This document shows, piece after piece, positions 25,801 to 37,198 of a DNA stretch of 64,000 nucleotides (positions within the stretch are counted from its first letter, which is position 1; each line of letters begins with the position of its first letter). Position numbers and translations under genes: made by a program. The notes beneath the pieces were generated by a model that saw only the letters and a list, made by a program, of their open reading frames with translations, made no database searches and was not told where the DNA came from. Source of the stretch: Zerene cesonia. Lineage: Eukaryota; Arthropoda; Insecta; Lepidoptera; Pieridae. Location of the stretch: NCBI RefSeq assembly GCF_012273895.1, contig NC_052111.1:6262001-6326000 (forward strand), given 5' to 3'.

Positions 25801-27071
25801 TGGGGAAAAAAAAGGGAAAAGGACAGTTTAACTCCAAAATCCAAGAGCAGAATGTGTGTGAGTAAAGCTCCGGGACTGGCTATCTGAAATGATATGATTT
25901 CGTCGGCCGTCTACCACAGAGACTTAGACTAAGTAAGACTTCTTCATTTCGTGACTACTAAAGAACTCAGTGTAAGAGGGTTGGCATGTTTTTATTATTT
26001 ATAAATTTGTATCATGAAAATTGGTGGGGTTCAGCTCCTTACACATGTTTGAAAAATGTGTATAATTGTTTGTCTGTAAACTTTCTTTCATTTCGCAACG
26101 GCACAACTTTATGATATAACTTTTGTGTCTGGAGATACTAAGGATGCTAGAGAGTGAAATAGGCAACATTGCATCGCAACTGCGGTGACACAGTTCATTC
26201 CCCTGGGTTCATTTCATTTGACTATTCGGGCGACACTCCGGTGGCTATCTAGTTAGTTATAATTTGAGTTATCACTGACTGAGTAATGTGTAGACAAATT
26301 ATTATAATTTTTTATTGGTTAAACGTTAAATATGGTTTTTAAATTTTGTATGTAACATTTTTGTGTAAAGATTGCAAATCAAAATAGTGTCGAAACACCC
26401 CGATCTTGATAACGGAAGAAATAAAAGACGATATAAATTAAAATAGCTTTATTGCTACGTGCTTATGTTAAGTTGAGCAAATACCTTACATATTTAATGT
26501 TTTCTTTATAGCCTGTTAAAGGCGATTTCGCAACGATTGCTTTTTCTATTTGCTATACAATTTAATCAAACTTTAGGTTTTGATATATTATGCTTTAATC
26601 TCTTTTCAATAAACATCATTACTGCAAAGTAAAAAAAGCGAAAAATAACATAACACATAATTATATATACCTACATATATCACATGTGAAGTTAAACGTG
26701 CTACGGAGGTAACTAAGTAATACCATAAGTTTAAAAATTTACAAATGTAGGCGCATCGGCTTGATGACAACAATGATCAACCAATATTTAGACGTGAGGT
26801 TCATGGACTAGATCCATTGCAATTATTTAAATCGATGATAGTCCTTGTGTTTATGAACGACTTCTGTTTCAGCGCATCTTCTTAGAGTTTACTCCTGATA
26901 GTTTACCGCCAGTCTATTTGCGTTTGCCGTACCTGTAGGCGAAAAAATTTCTACGTCAATATGTCTTTAAGTTCTCTATAATATAACTACTTTCTCACTA
27001 TTGTTTATTTCGTGATAGTAATATGGTAGTGAAGAGTATTGTTATTTTATTTAATTGACATAGAAGTAGAT

Positions 27072-27233
27072 TCTATATAAATAAAAATCAATTGCTGTCG
27101 TTAGTCTCGCTACAGCTCGAGAATGACTGAATTGATTTCGATTATTCTGATGCATCCATAATAGTCTAGAAAAAATAAGAAAAATGCATCAAACATATAT
27201 CTACTGTGTTGCGAAGTTCGCCGGGTCAGCTAG
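27072..27233 (+). mobile_element. Helitron-like element, fourth family
   Basis: Starts TCTATATAAATAAAAATCAA, contains CGTTAGTCTCGCTACAGCTC and ends TTCGCCGGGTCAGCTAG before T. Non-autonomous, with TC and CTAG ends. It lies just left of the first assembly gap. Confidence 0.5.
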
Positions 27234-27281
27234 TAACAAATATTTAATTACCTTTATGTGCATATTACTACAATGTAAATG

Positions 27282-28281
27282 NNNNNNNNNNNNNNNNNNN
27301 NNNNNNNNNNNNNNNNNNNNNNNNNNNNNNNNNNNNNNNNNNNNNNNNNNNNNNNNNNNNNNNNNNNNNNNNNNNNNNNNNNNNNNNNNNNNNNNNNNNN
27401 NNNNNNNNNNNNNNNNNNNNNNNNNNNNNNNNNNNNNNNNNNNNNNNNNNNNNNNNNNNNNNNNNNNNNNNNNNNNNNNNNNNNNNNNNNNNNNNNNNNN
27501 NNNNNNNNNNNNNNNNNNNNNNNNNNNNNNNNNNNNNNNNNNNNNNNNNNNNNNNNNNNNNNNNNNNNNNNNNNNNNNNNNNNNNNNNNNNNNNNNNNNN
27601 NNNNNNNNNNNNNNNNNNNNNNNNNNNNNNNNNNNNNNNNNNNNNNNNNNNNNNNNNNNNNNNNNNNNNNNNNNNNNNNNNNNNNNNNNNNNNNNNNNNN
27701 NNNNNNNNNNNNNNNNNNNNNNNNNNNNNNNNNNNNNNNNNNNNNNNNNNNNNNNNNNNNNNNNNNNNNNNNNNNNNNNNNNNNNNNNNNNNNNNNNNNN
27801 NNNNNNNNNNNNNNNNNNNNNNNNNNNNNNNNNNNNNNNNNNNNNNNNNNNNNNNNNNNNNNNNNNNNNNNNNNNNNNNNNNNNNNNNNNNNNNNNNNNN
27901 NNNNNNNNNNNNNNNNNNNNNNNNNNNNNNNNNNNNNNNNNNNNNNNNNNNNNNNNNNNNNNNNNNNNNNNNNNNNNNNNNNNNNNNNNNNNNNNNNNNN
28001 NNNNNNNNNNNNNNNNNNNNNNNNNNNNNNNNNNNNNNNNNNNNNNNNNNNNNNNNNNNNNNNNNNNNNNNNNNNNNNNNNNNNNNNNNNNNNNNNNNNN
28101 NNNNNNNNNNNNNNNNNNNNNNNNNNNNNNNNNNNNNNNNNNNNNNNNNNNNNNNNNNNNNNNNNNNNNNNNNNNNNNNNNNNNNNNNNNNNNNNNNNNN
28201 NNNNNNNNNNNNNNNNNNNNNNNNNNNNNNNNNNNNNNNNNNNNNNNNNNNNNNNNNNNNNNNNNNNNNNNNNNNNNNNNN
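27282..28281. other. Assembly gap (1000 N)
   Basis: Exactly 1000 N, a placeholder of unknown real length. Open frames drawn across it are meaningless. Repeats flank it on both sides. Confidence 1.
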
Positions 28282-28444
28282 AGATAAAGATAATTTTTTG
28301 AATTTGAAAATGAATAAAATTCATCGAGAAAGGGTTCCCGTTTAACACTCATTGGTTAACTGTTAACCGAGTTGCTAACACTCATAAGAAATATTCAAAA
28401 TCAGTATGATTCTATCATCACTATTTCTAACCTCATATTTTACT

Positions 28445-28641
28445 GTCGCGCCCCGCGGTTTCACCCACGTAAGTTCGTATCCCGTACGAATATCGGGATA
28501 AAAATTTGCCTATATGTTAATCCAGTTGTCCAACTATCTACGTACCAAATTTCATTGCAATTGATTCAGTAGTTTTTGCGTAAATGAACAACAAACACAC
28601 GCACATCCTTACAAACTTTCGCATTTATAATATTAGTCGGA
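28445..28641 (-). mobile_element. LEP1-like Helitron copy
   Basis: Reverse complement of the consensus: GCGCCCCGCGGTTTCACCC, then CGAATATCGGGATAAAA, CGTACCAAATTTCATTGCAA and CATTTATAATATTAG. The CTAG end is damaged. Confidence 0.75.
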
Positions 28642-29628
28642 TTTACTTTGTGCATATGTGCGAATCTAGATAAATTAAACAGCATCGTTTTTGATACTAC
28701 TGCTTTGTGATGAAAAACATTTGAATATAAATTTATCAAATTCAAAAATCATCCTCACACAACCTATGTACACACATCGTAATATTATTCTGGTTGAAGT
28801 TTAGTTTTGTTTTTTCTTTATTTCAATGATGATGAGACTGCGATGTTATCAACAATAAGACTCAAGAACAAGTTTTAATTTTTTTACAAACTAGCTCTAC
28901 CTGTTTTATGCTAAGCTTGATTATAATTGTGTTTGTGTATGATTTTTATTACAAGCATTCTGTCTAAACTAAGTTAACACAAAGCCCCAGTATACGAAGT
29001 AAAGTGTTTTGCTTGATGAATAAGTTAAACGACCTTTAGTAAAGATAACTATGTGATATGATACAATACAAAAGGCTTCTTTATAGTTTAACGGAAAATT
29101 TTGGCAATTAATGCACGTTTTTAAGGCCAAAAAAATCATTATGCAATAATTTTTAAATAATCTGTTGTATGTATATGCAATTCTCAAAACTATTCTTAAT
29201 TATAAAAGAGATTAGGAGCAGATGTACGCGAGTTATACAACAAGGTTCCCTTATATATATACCTATATGTGTTCATATTTGGTTATTACGCAACGAATTG
29301 CTTGCTGAGATAGCTTTGTTTTGACACATGTAATAGCACAATTGTAATAGCTAACAAGCACACAAAACGGAATATCCAGAGTTCTGATTGAGTTGAGCTT
29401 GTAAGTGGGTAGAATCTAACATTTATTCATGGGATTCTAAAAAGATTTAATCAATGCGAATAGTTTTAAACCTAATTCAAACATAAATCTAAACTAATCC
29501 TACGATACAATATTGGACATAATATGACAAACTCAGTTTTCTATAGTAACAATATTTTTTTATCAACAATTTATACATCATTTCATTTGGTACTGGCCAA
29601 AAAGGAATGTATTTAACGTTGTACTCAC

Positions 29629-30859
29629 CATGTTCTTTAATAACTTTCACAATCACGGTTTTAGGAGGTTCTTCGTAGGTAACATATCCGCCGTGGCCGC
29701 CGTGGCCTCCGTAACCGCCATCGAAACCTCGGCCACCGCCATAACCTCCGCCGTATCCTCCACCGTAACCGCCGCCGTAACCTCCCCCGTAACCGCCTCC
29801 ATAACCGCCACCACCGCCTCCAATTGATAAACCGCCGCCAAATGATAAACCTCCTCCGCCTCCCCCTAGGCCATGGCCTAGCAGAAGTTTTCCCAACGTT
29901 CTCTTCTGTCTGTTGGAGCGACCATCTTTTTCTTCAAGTTTCTGAGAATAATTATATTTATGCATTAATATAATTTTTCGAAATTTCAATGTTTTATAAA
30001 TAATGATGTAATACTATACGGCAAATGTCATGTATTTGTTATATATTTCTTGAATCTCTTTATAATGTGTTTGTTATACATTTATATGCATGTGCATGGA
30101 TAGTGGTGCATATTAATAGGCCAATTAGATATTCTATTCTTTTGGTAATAAATAATCAAGTGAACTTTATGAACTGGAACTGACAAATACAAGTAATATA
30201 GTGTTCTTTGTATAAATTTTCATAAAAGTAAATACAAAGTAAGAAAATTAAATTAGTTTCTTTAAAGTGTATCAATATCCAGTCTAAATGAATCAATTAC
30301 ATACAAACATACAGGATAAACATAAAAGTGTGTTAAAAAAATAATGAAGTTCTTGTAACATCTGACTAAATGACCTATGAGTTATTATTATTGATGTGCT
30401 TGGTTAGTATTATTACAATAATTATTATTCATATCAATTGAGACTCCAATTTCCTTGAAGTGAGTTGATGTTATTTAATTTCTTATAGCTATTCAGTAAG
30501 AAGCATAAATAAAATAGTGTTGATTTAAATATCCAACTATATTGTTTTTATAAAAATTTTAATTCTTATATTCTGACTATAAAAATGATACATACCTTAA
30601 CATAAATGGGTTCTTGGTTGATATTCAAGGACTTAGCTTCTGGTTCCCTGACCTTCTCCGGTGGGTTTTGCTGAGCGAGGATCACTAGTATCGGAAACTG
30701 CCGGGAGCGGTCCGTCACGGGCGTCCTGGAGTCCCTGGGGGGCGCTAACACGGGCGCAACTTGCACTATCCTATCTCCACCTTCAATAGCATTGTCGTAC
30801 ACCGACGCTAGGGCGATATTCGCCAGCGCCAGAAAGCTCACTACATCACGGAATCCCAT
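29629..30859 (-). CDS. Secreted glycine-rich protein (3' end not resolved)
   Basis: Minus strand. Exon 1, 30859-30596 (88 codons), and exon 2, 29941-29629, join in phase 0. ATG 30859 is preferred over the in-frame ATG at 30883 because a TATAAATA box at 30901-30894 puts the likely transcript start near 30870. Residues 1-19 are a signal peptide (MGFRDVVSFLALANIALAS). Residues 30-61 form a conserved block (RIVQVAPVLA ... RQFPILVIL) also found in the gene at 33912-34666. Exon 2 opens KLEEKDG, has a furin-like RQKR, then a Gly-rich region with six YGGG units, and closes VTYEEPPKTVIVKVIKEH. A strong GTGAGT donor at 29628 implies a third exon in phase 1 that I could not find. Reading straight on gives a 30-plus-residue tail that becomes intron-like. 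Structural extracellular protein is inference. Confidence 0.7.
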
Positions 30860-30893
30860 AGCGGTCACTGGCAAAGGATTCACGCCGCCAACC

Positions 30894-30901
30894 TATTTAT
30901 A
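30894..30901 (-). promoter_or_regulatory. TATA box of the glycine-rich gene
   Basis: TATAAATA on minus, about 42 bases upstream of ATG 30859. The paralogous gene has the same octamer at almost the same distance. Confidence 0.6.
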
Positions 30902-32082
30902 TGTCAGTTTTTCACATCGACGCCACGCTACGTCACTGTCCGCCTACTTGTCTTAACAGGACATCTAGTTTCCCACGATGACGTTATCGTATTTGTTCGC
31001 ACAGCTCGAGCTGAATACCAGCTATTAATGGAGACGTTTATCCCCAGTTTTAAGAACAATGGTTGAGCTCTGATCGTAATAGCAGGTTGACAAATGAATT
31101 AATTCAATTTTTTCACATGATCATCGTCGTTTTGATTGCGCGTCTGGAAAATTTTATTAACCCATGCATTATTGCTATGGAGTGATTAAATAAATATGTA
31201 GGTATACGTCTTATTTATTGAAATGGTTCAAGAATATTATATCCAAAGTTTTACATGTAACGAGTATAATATGTTATATGAATAACAATTTTTCGAATTT
31301 AAAATGCAATAAAGTATAGTTTTCTTTCTAATAAGCCTTATTCTAGGTTGATTATTTTGAGAAAGGTATCTATTAGTGTTGGTACACACTAGAAAAAGAT
31401 ACTTTGAAAAGCTAATTTAATAAATTCATCATATTTATTCACTTTAAACGCTCCTGGTAAATTAAATGCATTGATGCAGGTAATTCAAAGAATGTACTAG
31501 ATGTTTGATTTACTTGTTGCTCCATTAGCAGTCTTCGCACATTGGAGGAGCACCTACAAACCGGATGCCTGATCTGTTTGGATGCTACAATGCGAACCTT
31601 TTTCTTTTTGTGAGATTATAGGATAAACTGCGTTTATACACAACTACGCATTGTTTTGTTTTTATTATGAACGAGTTATACAGGCAGCCAATGTGTATAA
31701 AGAGTATGTTTTAGTAATTACTGTTTTTAACCCAATCCCATATAACTGACACTTCAAATATAAAAATTTCTCACTTATACATAAAAGTTATTAAAGTAAA
31801 ACATGCTTTTAGCACTAAATATAATTACTAAAATACGTCACAGTACTTTTTTGTCCACACCATCAATTTCTAAAGCAATTTAAAATGTTTTTAGAAAAAG
31901 CCTTATTCGAAAATAGTAGTTTATCAAGTAATTGCATCGTGTTTCAACATACATATGATTTATCTAATTATACGCTTTGTGATCGAGTGGGAAATCCGAC
32001 TCCGTCTCGGAAAAGGTATTTTACATTTTTACATATCATTATTTAATTATGTAAAATAAAAACAACTTGATTAATATATTTG
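30902..32082. other. Intergenic, nothing recognised
   Basis: The first 200 bases upstream of the glycine-rich gene are relatively GC-rich and may contain regulatory sites, none of which I can name. The rest is AT-rich with no gene or repeat I recognise. Confidence 0.4.
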
Positions 32083-32188
32083 TTTATTTGTTATGCACAA
32101 AACCTTAACATGTTTACTATAGTGGAAATTAAGAAAAATAAACAATCAAATCAGATGAAAGATGTAAGAATAAGTTAGTTGTTTCACA

Positions 32189-33448
32189 TCACCCGTGGCG
32201 ATAAGTAGTTTCCGTGTATTTGGTGTCGTAATTATGTTCTGCAATAAAAAATAACAATTGAATAATTATGCTCTTATTGTATTGATGATCAATTGTAGGC
32301 CAGGTCATGGACAATGTTATATAATACATTGATAGAAAGAGATACCATCCGTATTACCATCAATACACATACATATATGCTAAATAATTGCTTTGATGAT
32401 TACCACATTGTTGAAATCAATAAGTATATAAAAAAAACTAACAATTTATGCGTTTAATATTGTGCTTCATTACCTGGTAGGATTATTACGGTGGATCCTG
32501 AGTCTCTATTTGGGTATCCCCTATTGCCATAATTGGATCCTGAAAATTTTACAAAATGTCATAATTAAATTATATTACTAAGAACAACAATAAAATAAAA
32601 ACTGTGAACTGTAAACATTTTTTAAAGCAAGTTTATTGTGTAGATCAAAGGAACTGCAAACACTAGGAAGGATCTAGTAACAGATTTTTCCACTTAATCA
32701 TAGGTATATAGGTACCCATGGTATTAAACAGAGCTATTAAATAATGCAATAATATTCATCTAAATATTTTTTATACAAATTTACATTGTTATCGGTAGAA
32801 AGACTTCTTCAAAGTAAAATATGGTACTTTATACGTATTATCACAGATAATAATGGTGGTAAAACGGACTTGGTAATTCCTTTAATGAAAGATGAATATT
32901 TGTTTAATACGATTAATATAAAATTAACTAATTCTTTTACCTTTATTTGATACTACAAGAAAGTCTTCCCTTGCATTGCGGCGTAGTCTCGGAAAATATT
33001 CTAAAAATAAATAATTAACTTGTTTATATAATTATGCATCATGTACTATTGTTATTATTAGCTTATAGACGATTATATTATATTGTAGTGACTGCATTAT
33101 TATTGCCCTATGCCGCAATTTTTCTAATATTATGTTATCTATACATATATAGGTGTCTGTATAACTATACCTTCATTTTTTTGCTTCTGTGGATATTTAT
33201 TGACCTGAAAATAAAAAATGTTTTATTAAATTAATTATACCAAGATTAGTCAGTTGTATACCCAGTTTTCACATAGGATGTAACCCTGATAAACAAAAGC
33301 AAGATAAACCAGAAAGAATTCTTTAATATAAATAATTTTTAATTACGTGTGCTTTGATTGACGTATCATCATGATCATCTGTTTGTTGTGCACAATTCAC
33401 GGCGAATATTAGAAATAAAATCGTAAACATGGCAAATCGAAACCACAT
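32189..33448 (-). CDS. Small secreted protein of five short exons, orphan
   Basis: Minus strand, five exons with consistent phases: 33448-33347, 33204-33171, 33000-32941, 32539-32474 and 32238-32189 (TGA), giving 103 aa. Residues 1-20 are a signal peptide (MWFRFAMFTILFLIFAVNCA) followed by an Asp/His stretch. Exon 3 carries a dibasic RLRR followed by NAREDFLVVSNK. Exon 4 is Gly/Asn/Tyr-rich and ends STVIILP, and the last exon ends TETTYRHG. I know no family for it. Exon 2 is 34 nt and goes from phase 0 to phase 1, exactly as in the neighbouring gene at 33912-34666, which suggests a common origin. A TATATAAA box lies 87 bases upstream, and AATAAA at 32088-32083. The second in-frame ATG (33430) is an alternative start. 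Confidence 0.7.
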
Positions 33449-33534
33449 AGTGACACTTTTAAATATTCTCCGTTTATTTCACAAGTAACTTTCAAAACTG
33501 CGCCTATACAATGTGATGGAAAATTTGCGTTTCT

Positions 33535-33542
33535 TTTATATA
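33535..33542 (-). promoter_or_regulatory. TATA box of the five-exon secreted gene
   Basis: TATATAAA on minus, within GGGTATATAAAAG, 87 bases before ATG 33448. It supports an independent promoter for this gene rather than it being only internal exons of the upstream one. Confidence 0.55.
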
Positions 33543-33911
33543 CCCTGACTTAGATATAATCTATGTAATGAAAAGTGGTTAAGGTTAATTATTTTATTTA
33601 ATTGAGCTCGTTTGAGGAAAACAAAATAATTAAAGACAATAAGCTTGACCAATCATTCGCACATATCGTCGTATCATAAAGTTATATATACTGTTTGCTT
33701 TTCTAAACATCTTTACAAAATTAATTTTCCATAATAATAATTCTGAGAAGGATATAATTTATAGTATAGAATTAATAATCATGCTAAATGATGTTATAGA
33801 AGGTCAATAAGCCAATAATATCATATTAAAAGTGACGTTGGTTCGTAAAGACTACTGTATTTCCCTCTTATTTTATCGGATAACAAATGCATAAATCAAA
33901 TGTTTACTTAC

Positions 33912-34666
33912 TTGCTCCACCACCTGCGGATTGCTCCTCCAATTTCTGGAAAGTTTAAAATGACGTCATGATTAATTGCTAAGAAAAATAACTTTTAATA
34001 GTATCACCACAGGAAACATAATACTATCTTAAGTATATATAAAATGTTGATAGAAATTGAAAGAGACGTTGAGTCGCAATCGTTTTTCTCTATAAATATG
34101 AGTTTTTGGACAAAATCGTAGCAAACAAATAAACGAATAAGAAATCTTTCCTCTTTATAATGTTATAAAATAGAAGACATACAAGCTCTATATTGAAACA
34201 CTAGCTATTCGCCCGGGCTTATTGTAGTACATAATATCGCATATATAGCACTGAGATATCACGTACAAATTTAACGTTGAAAGAATTTTTTAATTTGATG
34301 CATTTGTTTCTGAGATTACCCTCCATAACTTTACAAACTCATAAACCCTCCTTGGGTTTATGAGTTGTTATGTAGTTATATAATATTAGCATAAATAAAA
34401 ATACTTTTAAAGTGTTTACTCACTTTTACATGATAAATAGTCGGTGCTTCGTCGTTGTGGTTAGGCTCATTTACGGTATTATTACTCGAAGACAATAACA
34501 GTAATACTGGGAAGTCTTTAGCTGTTTCAGTTATTCTGGCTCTGCTGGTCTTCGAAGCGGCTAGCACTGGCGATATTAAAACAACCCGTTCTTTAGAATC
34601 ATTGAAATTCGATTGCACTAAGCTTATAAAAGATATGATTAATAGGGATATTATTAAAAATCGCAT
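33912..34666 (-). CDS. Paralogue of the glycine-rich gene's 5' exons; downstream exons uncertain
   Basis: Exon 1, 34666-34424 (81 codons, donor GTGAGT), and exon 2, 33945-33912 (34 nt, donor GTAAGT), join in phase 0. Residues 1-19 are a signal peptide (MRFLIISLLIISFISLVQS). Residues 27-58 (RVVLISPVLA ... KDFPVLLLL) align without gaps to residues 30-61 of the glycine-rich protein. Both first exons end in a Tyr-(His)-Val-Lys and both second exons open Lys-Leu-Glu-Glu; here exon 2 continues QSAGGGA. Exon 2 leaves in phase 1. The next phase-1 acceptor that stays open is exon 3 of the neighbour (33000), so the two loci could share 3' exons. Otherwise the gene is truncated or its exons are missed. 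ATG 34666 is chosen; the upstream in-frame codon at 34675 is TTG. Confidence 0.6.
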
Positions 34667-34703
34667 GGTGATCAATGAATGCTTTGAATATTATTGGAAG
34701 CTT

Positions 34704-34711
34704 TATTTATA
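34704..34711 (-). promoter_or_regulatory. TATA box of the paralogous gene
   Basis: TATAAATA on minus, 45 bases from ATG 34666, identical to the box of the glycine-rich gene. Confidence 0.6.
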
Positions 34712-36754
34712 TGCTCTTGATGGATTCATGATCACGATTTGTGAGCGATCTTCCGAGGTTCGTATGTCCTTACAATATCTGACATCATTATTTTAACTAA
34801 TGTTCAATTGTTCACTACTAGAATCAATAGAATACAGGTACTCGATATTTGTTATTGGATATGAACTTTTATATAAGTATAAGACAAAACAGTTAATAGA
34901 CCATTTATGTACATTGAATCTTTTTTAAAACAGTAGTTGTTTTATAAAAAGGATGTCTAACACACTCCAATGGTTAGAAACTTTTTCTGTTTGTATGTCA
35001 ATCACGTAAAAATTACAGTTGTTTGTGTTGATTATTTACGAACGCGACATTTCCAAAAACGAGGTTTTTTCATTCAACTGTATTGTTATAGATTTTACTC
35101 GATAAATCCATGGGTTTTGATTCGATTGTTCTCATTTAGATCTATTATATAATCTAGAGTAATACGCCCCGCTCCATTAATGTCCGCATCGGTTAACTTT
35201 TTTGTAGAGATGATTTATTCTTATTCTGAATTTCAGTAAGAATGTGCAAACATATGGTAAATTTCATATTACATAGGTAAATAATTATTTTTGGATAATC
35301 CTCTAATCTCCTATAAATCAGTTTTAATATGGCTAAGTGCTACTGCATGCTATTTAAAACACGTTTATTACGAAATTTAAAATTCCAAAAAGAAAAAAAA
35401 AGTTATAATAAAGATCATTGAATTCATGTTTTAACATATTCAAGCACGTATAATAATAATTTTTCATACCTTCCATTCGAATAACAATGATAATATTTAT
35501 CCACGCGCTTGAGAAGTTTCCCACAAAATAATTTAAATTTGATTTAAGCATAATAATAAAAACATATAGCAAGATTCGGAATAAAAAGGTCAAATAATAA
35601 TTTGCTAGCAATAGTTAGTTGTTGGATCTATAGATCCAAAGAACCAAGGTTGTAATAGCTGGGCACCGGCTATAATAAAAATAATAATAAAAATCATCTT
35701 TATTTAGTTCTCACAACATTAGTCCATAACAAAAACTATAATAGAGTCTTACGGTGCACTGAACGTATAAGCTGTTTTAATATAATTAGCTTCACCAGTT
35801 TGGGTCCTCTCATTATATGATTTTACCCTCTTGTTAAAATTTAGTAATTTACAGTGTTATCGCATCGATGTTGATCTTCTGTGTGTTTAAAGTACTAAAA
35901 AGCATTATCTTCTTATTCTAAATCTTATTACACAAATCCTACTAATATTATAAACGTGAAAGTTTGTAAGTATGGATGTATGGATGTTTGTTACTCTTTC
36001 ACGTAAAAACTAATGAACCGATTGCAATGAAATTTGGTACGTAGACAGCTGGACAAATGGAACAACATAAAGGCAACTTTTATCCCGATATTCCTACGGG
36101 ATACAGACTTACGCGGGTGAAACCGCGGGGCGCAGCTAGTGATTAAATAAATGACGCTAGATGATCCTAACGATCGATACAATAAAAAAGCAATTTTAGT
36201 ACAATTTACTGGGTTTTATTCCCGGGTGTGACAAGCGCATTTTTATAAATCTTTGAATGCAAATCAATTTTTTTCTTTTCAAAAATAATGGAATGTTTTA
36301 TTTGAGTAATATTATCTAGCTCTTAAGAATATTTTCTCTTCAGGTGGCATACCAAAATCCCTACTGTATGTAATGCCAGATTTAATAAGTAATTTGGATT
36401 TGTATGGTGAAAAATGACATTTCAATTTTTTTAAATAAATTTTTAATTAAACAAGATATCGTAGAATATTGATTACAAAATGCATCTCAAAAAGCTGTGG
36501 CTATCTACTGATTTTTCCATTTCATCGTTTTAAAAGAAGTCTTCACACTGAAATGAAAGAAAAGTCACGTATTCAGAACACAGTTAAGAACAACATAGGT
36601 TTAGGAAAAGATTCACCCATATTTATGCAACACTGATATGTAAAATTGTAATGTATAGCTACCATAATACGTCTTACAAGAATATTGTATCTCTTTCTAT
36701 TTTTCATTACATAATTGTGAATACAATTTTTACAAGATGTAAGGAACTTACGTT
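34712..36754. other. Intergenic with one Helitron
   Basis: No gene supported; short AT-rich open frames only. The recognisable content is the LEP1-like Helitron at 35937-36139. Confidence 0.45.
35937..36139 (+). mobile_element. LEP1-like Helitron, near full length
   Basis: Starts TCCTACTAATATTATAAACG and ends CGGGGCGCAGCTAG before T. Between lie ACTCTTTCACG, CCGATTGCAATGAAATTTGG, AGACAGCTGGACAA and TATCCCGATATTCCTACGGG. It is flanked by A on the left and T on the right, as expected for Helitron insertion into AT. Confidence 0.85.
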
Positions 36755-37114
36755 TTATACGATTTCCTGTGTTGCCATTGGGAAATTCAAACTAAGAAAA
36801 CTTTCAATAGCAGTTGGTTTTATAATTTCAGCTGATGAAAACATATCATCCCTGTGTTCCTGAGTAAACAGTTCTGTTTCGATTGTTGGGTTAGTGGCTA
36901 TTTTGGGCACAAATACTTCTGTTGTTTTATAGTCCGGTATGGTTAACGATGCGAACGCAGTCTCAAAGTCTTCATTGAACTCTAACCTCGGTGTTGGTTG
37001 CACGTTAAATTGCGCATGCAAAGGAATATATGTTCCTGACTTAAATGTTATTTTTAATGCACTCGCTATCTGTACGTAAAATATGTAAACCATATAGAAA
37101 TGAGCCTTAATCAT
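36755..37114 (-). CDS. Small secreted protein, single exon, orphan
   Basis: An uninterrupted 119-aa frame on minus. Residues 1 to about 19 (MIKAHFYMVYIFYVQIASA) fit a signal peptide. The mature part is soluble, lacks cysteine and is rich in Thr, Pro, Glu and Phe, with segments such as TFKSGTYIPLHAQFNVQPTP, DYKTTEVFVPKIATNPTIET and AIESFLSLNF. No family is recognised. A TATAAAT box at 37198-37192 is about 80 bases upstream. The TAA stop lies only 4 bases before a GTAAGT, so an intron in the 3' UTR, or an exon end misjudged here, is possible. Its length, composition and place among other secreted-protein genes support it. Confidence 0.6.
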   Translation of the reverse strand: MIKAHFYMVYIFYVQIASALKITFKSGTYIPLHAQFNVQPTPRLEFNEDFETAFASLTIPDYKTTEVFVPKIATNPTIETELFTQEHRDDMFSSAEIIKPTAIESFLSLNFPMATQEIV

Positions 37115-37191
37115 TGTTTATTCAACACGAAACACGAAAGAATTGGCACGCTGTTTAAACTGGAGTGACCAGTAAAAGTAATTTCAAGTTC

Positions 37192-37198
37192 ATTTATA
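37192..37198 (-). promoter_or_regulatory. TATA box of the single-exon secreted gene
   Basis: TATAAAT on minus about 80 bases upstream of ATG 37114, within an otherwise mixed-composition stretch. Confidence 0.45.

Larger units (their letters stand above)
20257..29628. other. Large gene-poor stretch with repeats and a gap
   Basis: No gene could be supported. Open frames here, for example 24904-25206 and 28969-29187, are AT-driven, without signal peptides or splice context. Contents are retroposon copies at 22495 and 24004, Helitron-like pieces at 25706, 27072 and 28445, an ATGA-rich simple repeat near 24557-24580, and the 1000-N gap. The missing third exon of the glycine-rich gene may lie here or in the gap. 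Confidence 0.5.

Noticed and set aside
27184..28352. Long open frames of 340-383 codons across the first gap
   Set aside because: They consist almost entirely of N translated as X; only gap filler.
29630..29841. Ala/Thr/Val-rich frames over the glycine-rich exon
   Set aside because: Out-of-frame readings of GGY-rich repeats.
33718..33912. Phase-1 exon after CCTTCTCAG (about 33755) as exon 3 of the 34-kb locus
   Set aside because: The frame is open but its composition is background-like (Lys/Leu/Ile/Tyr) and resembles no exon of the paralogue.
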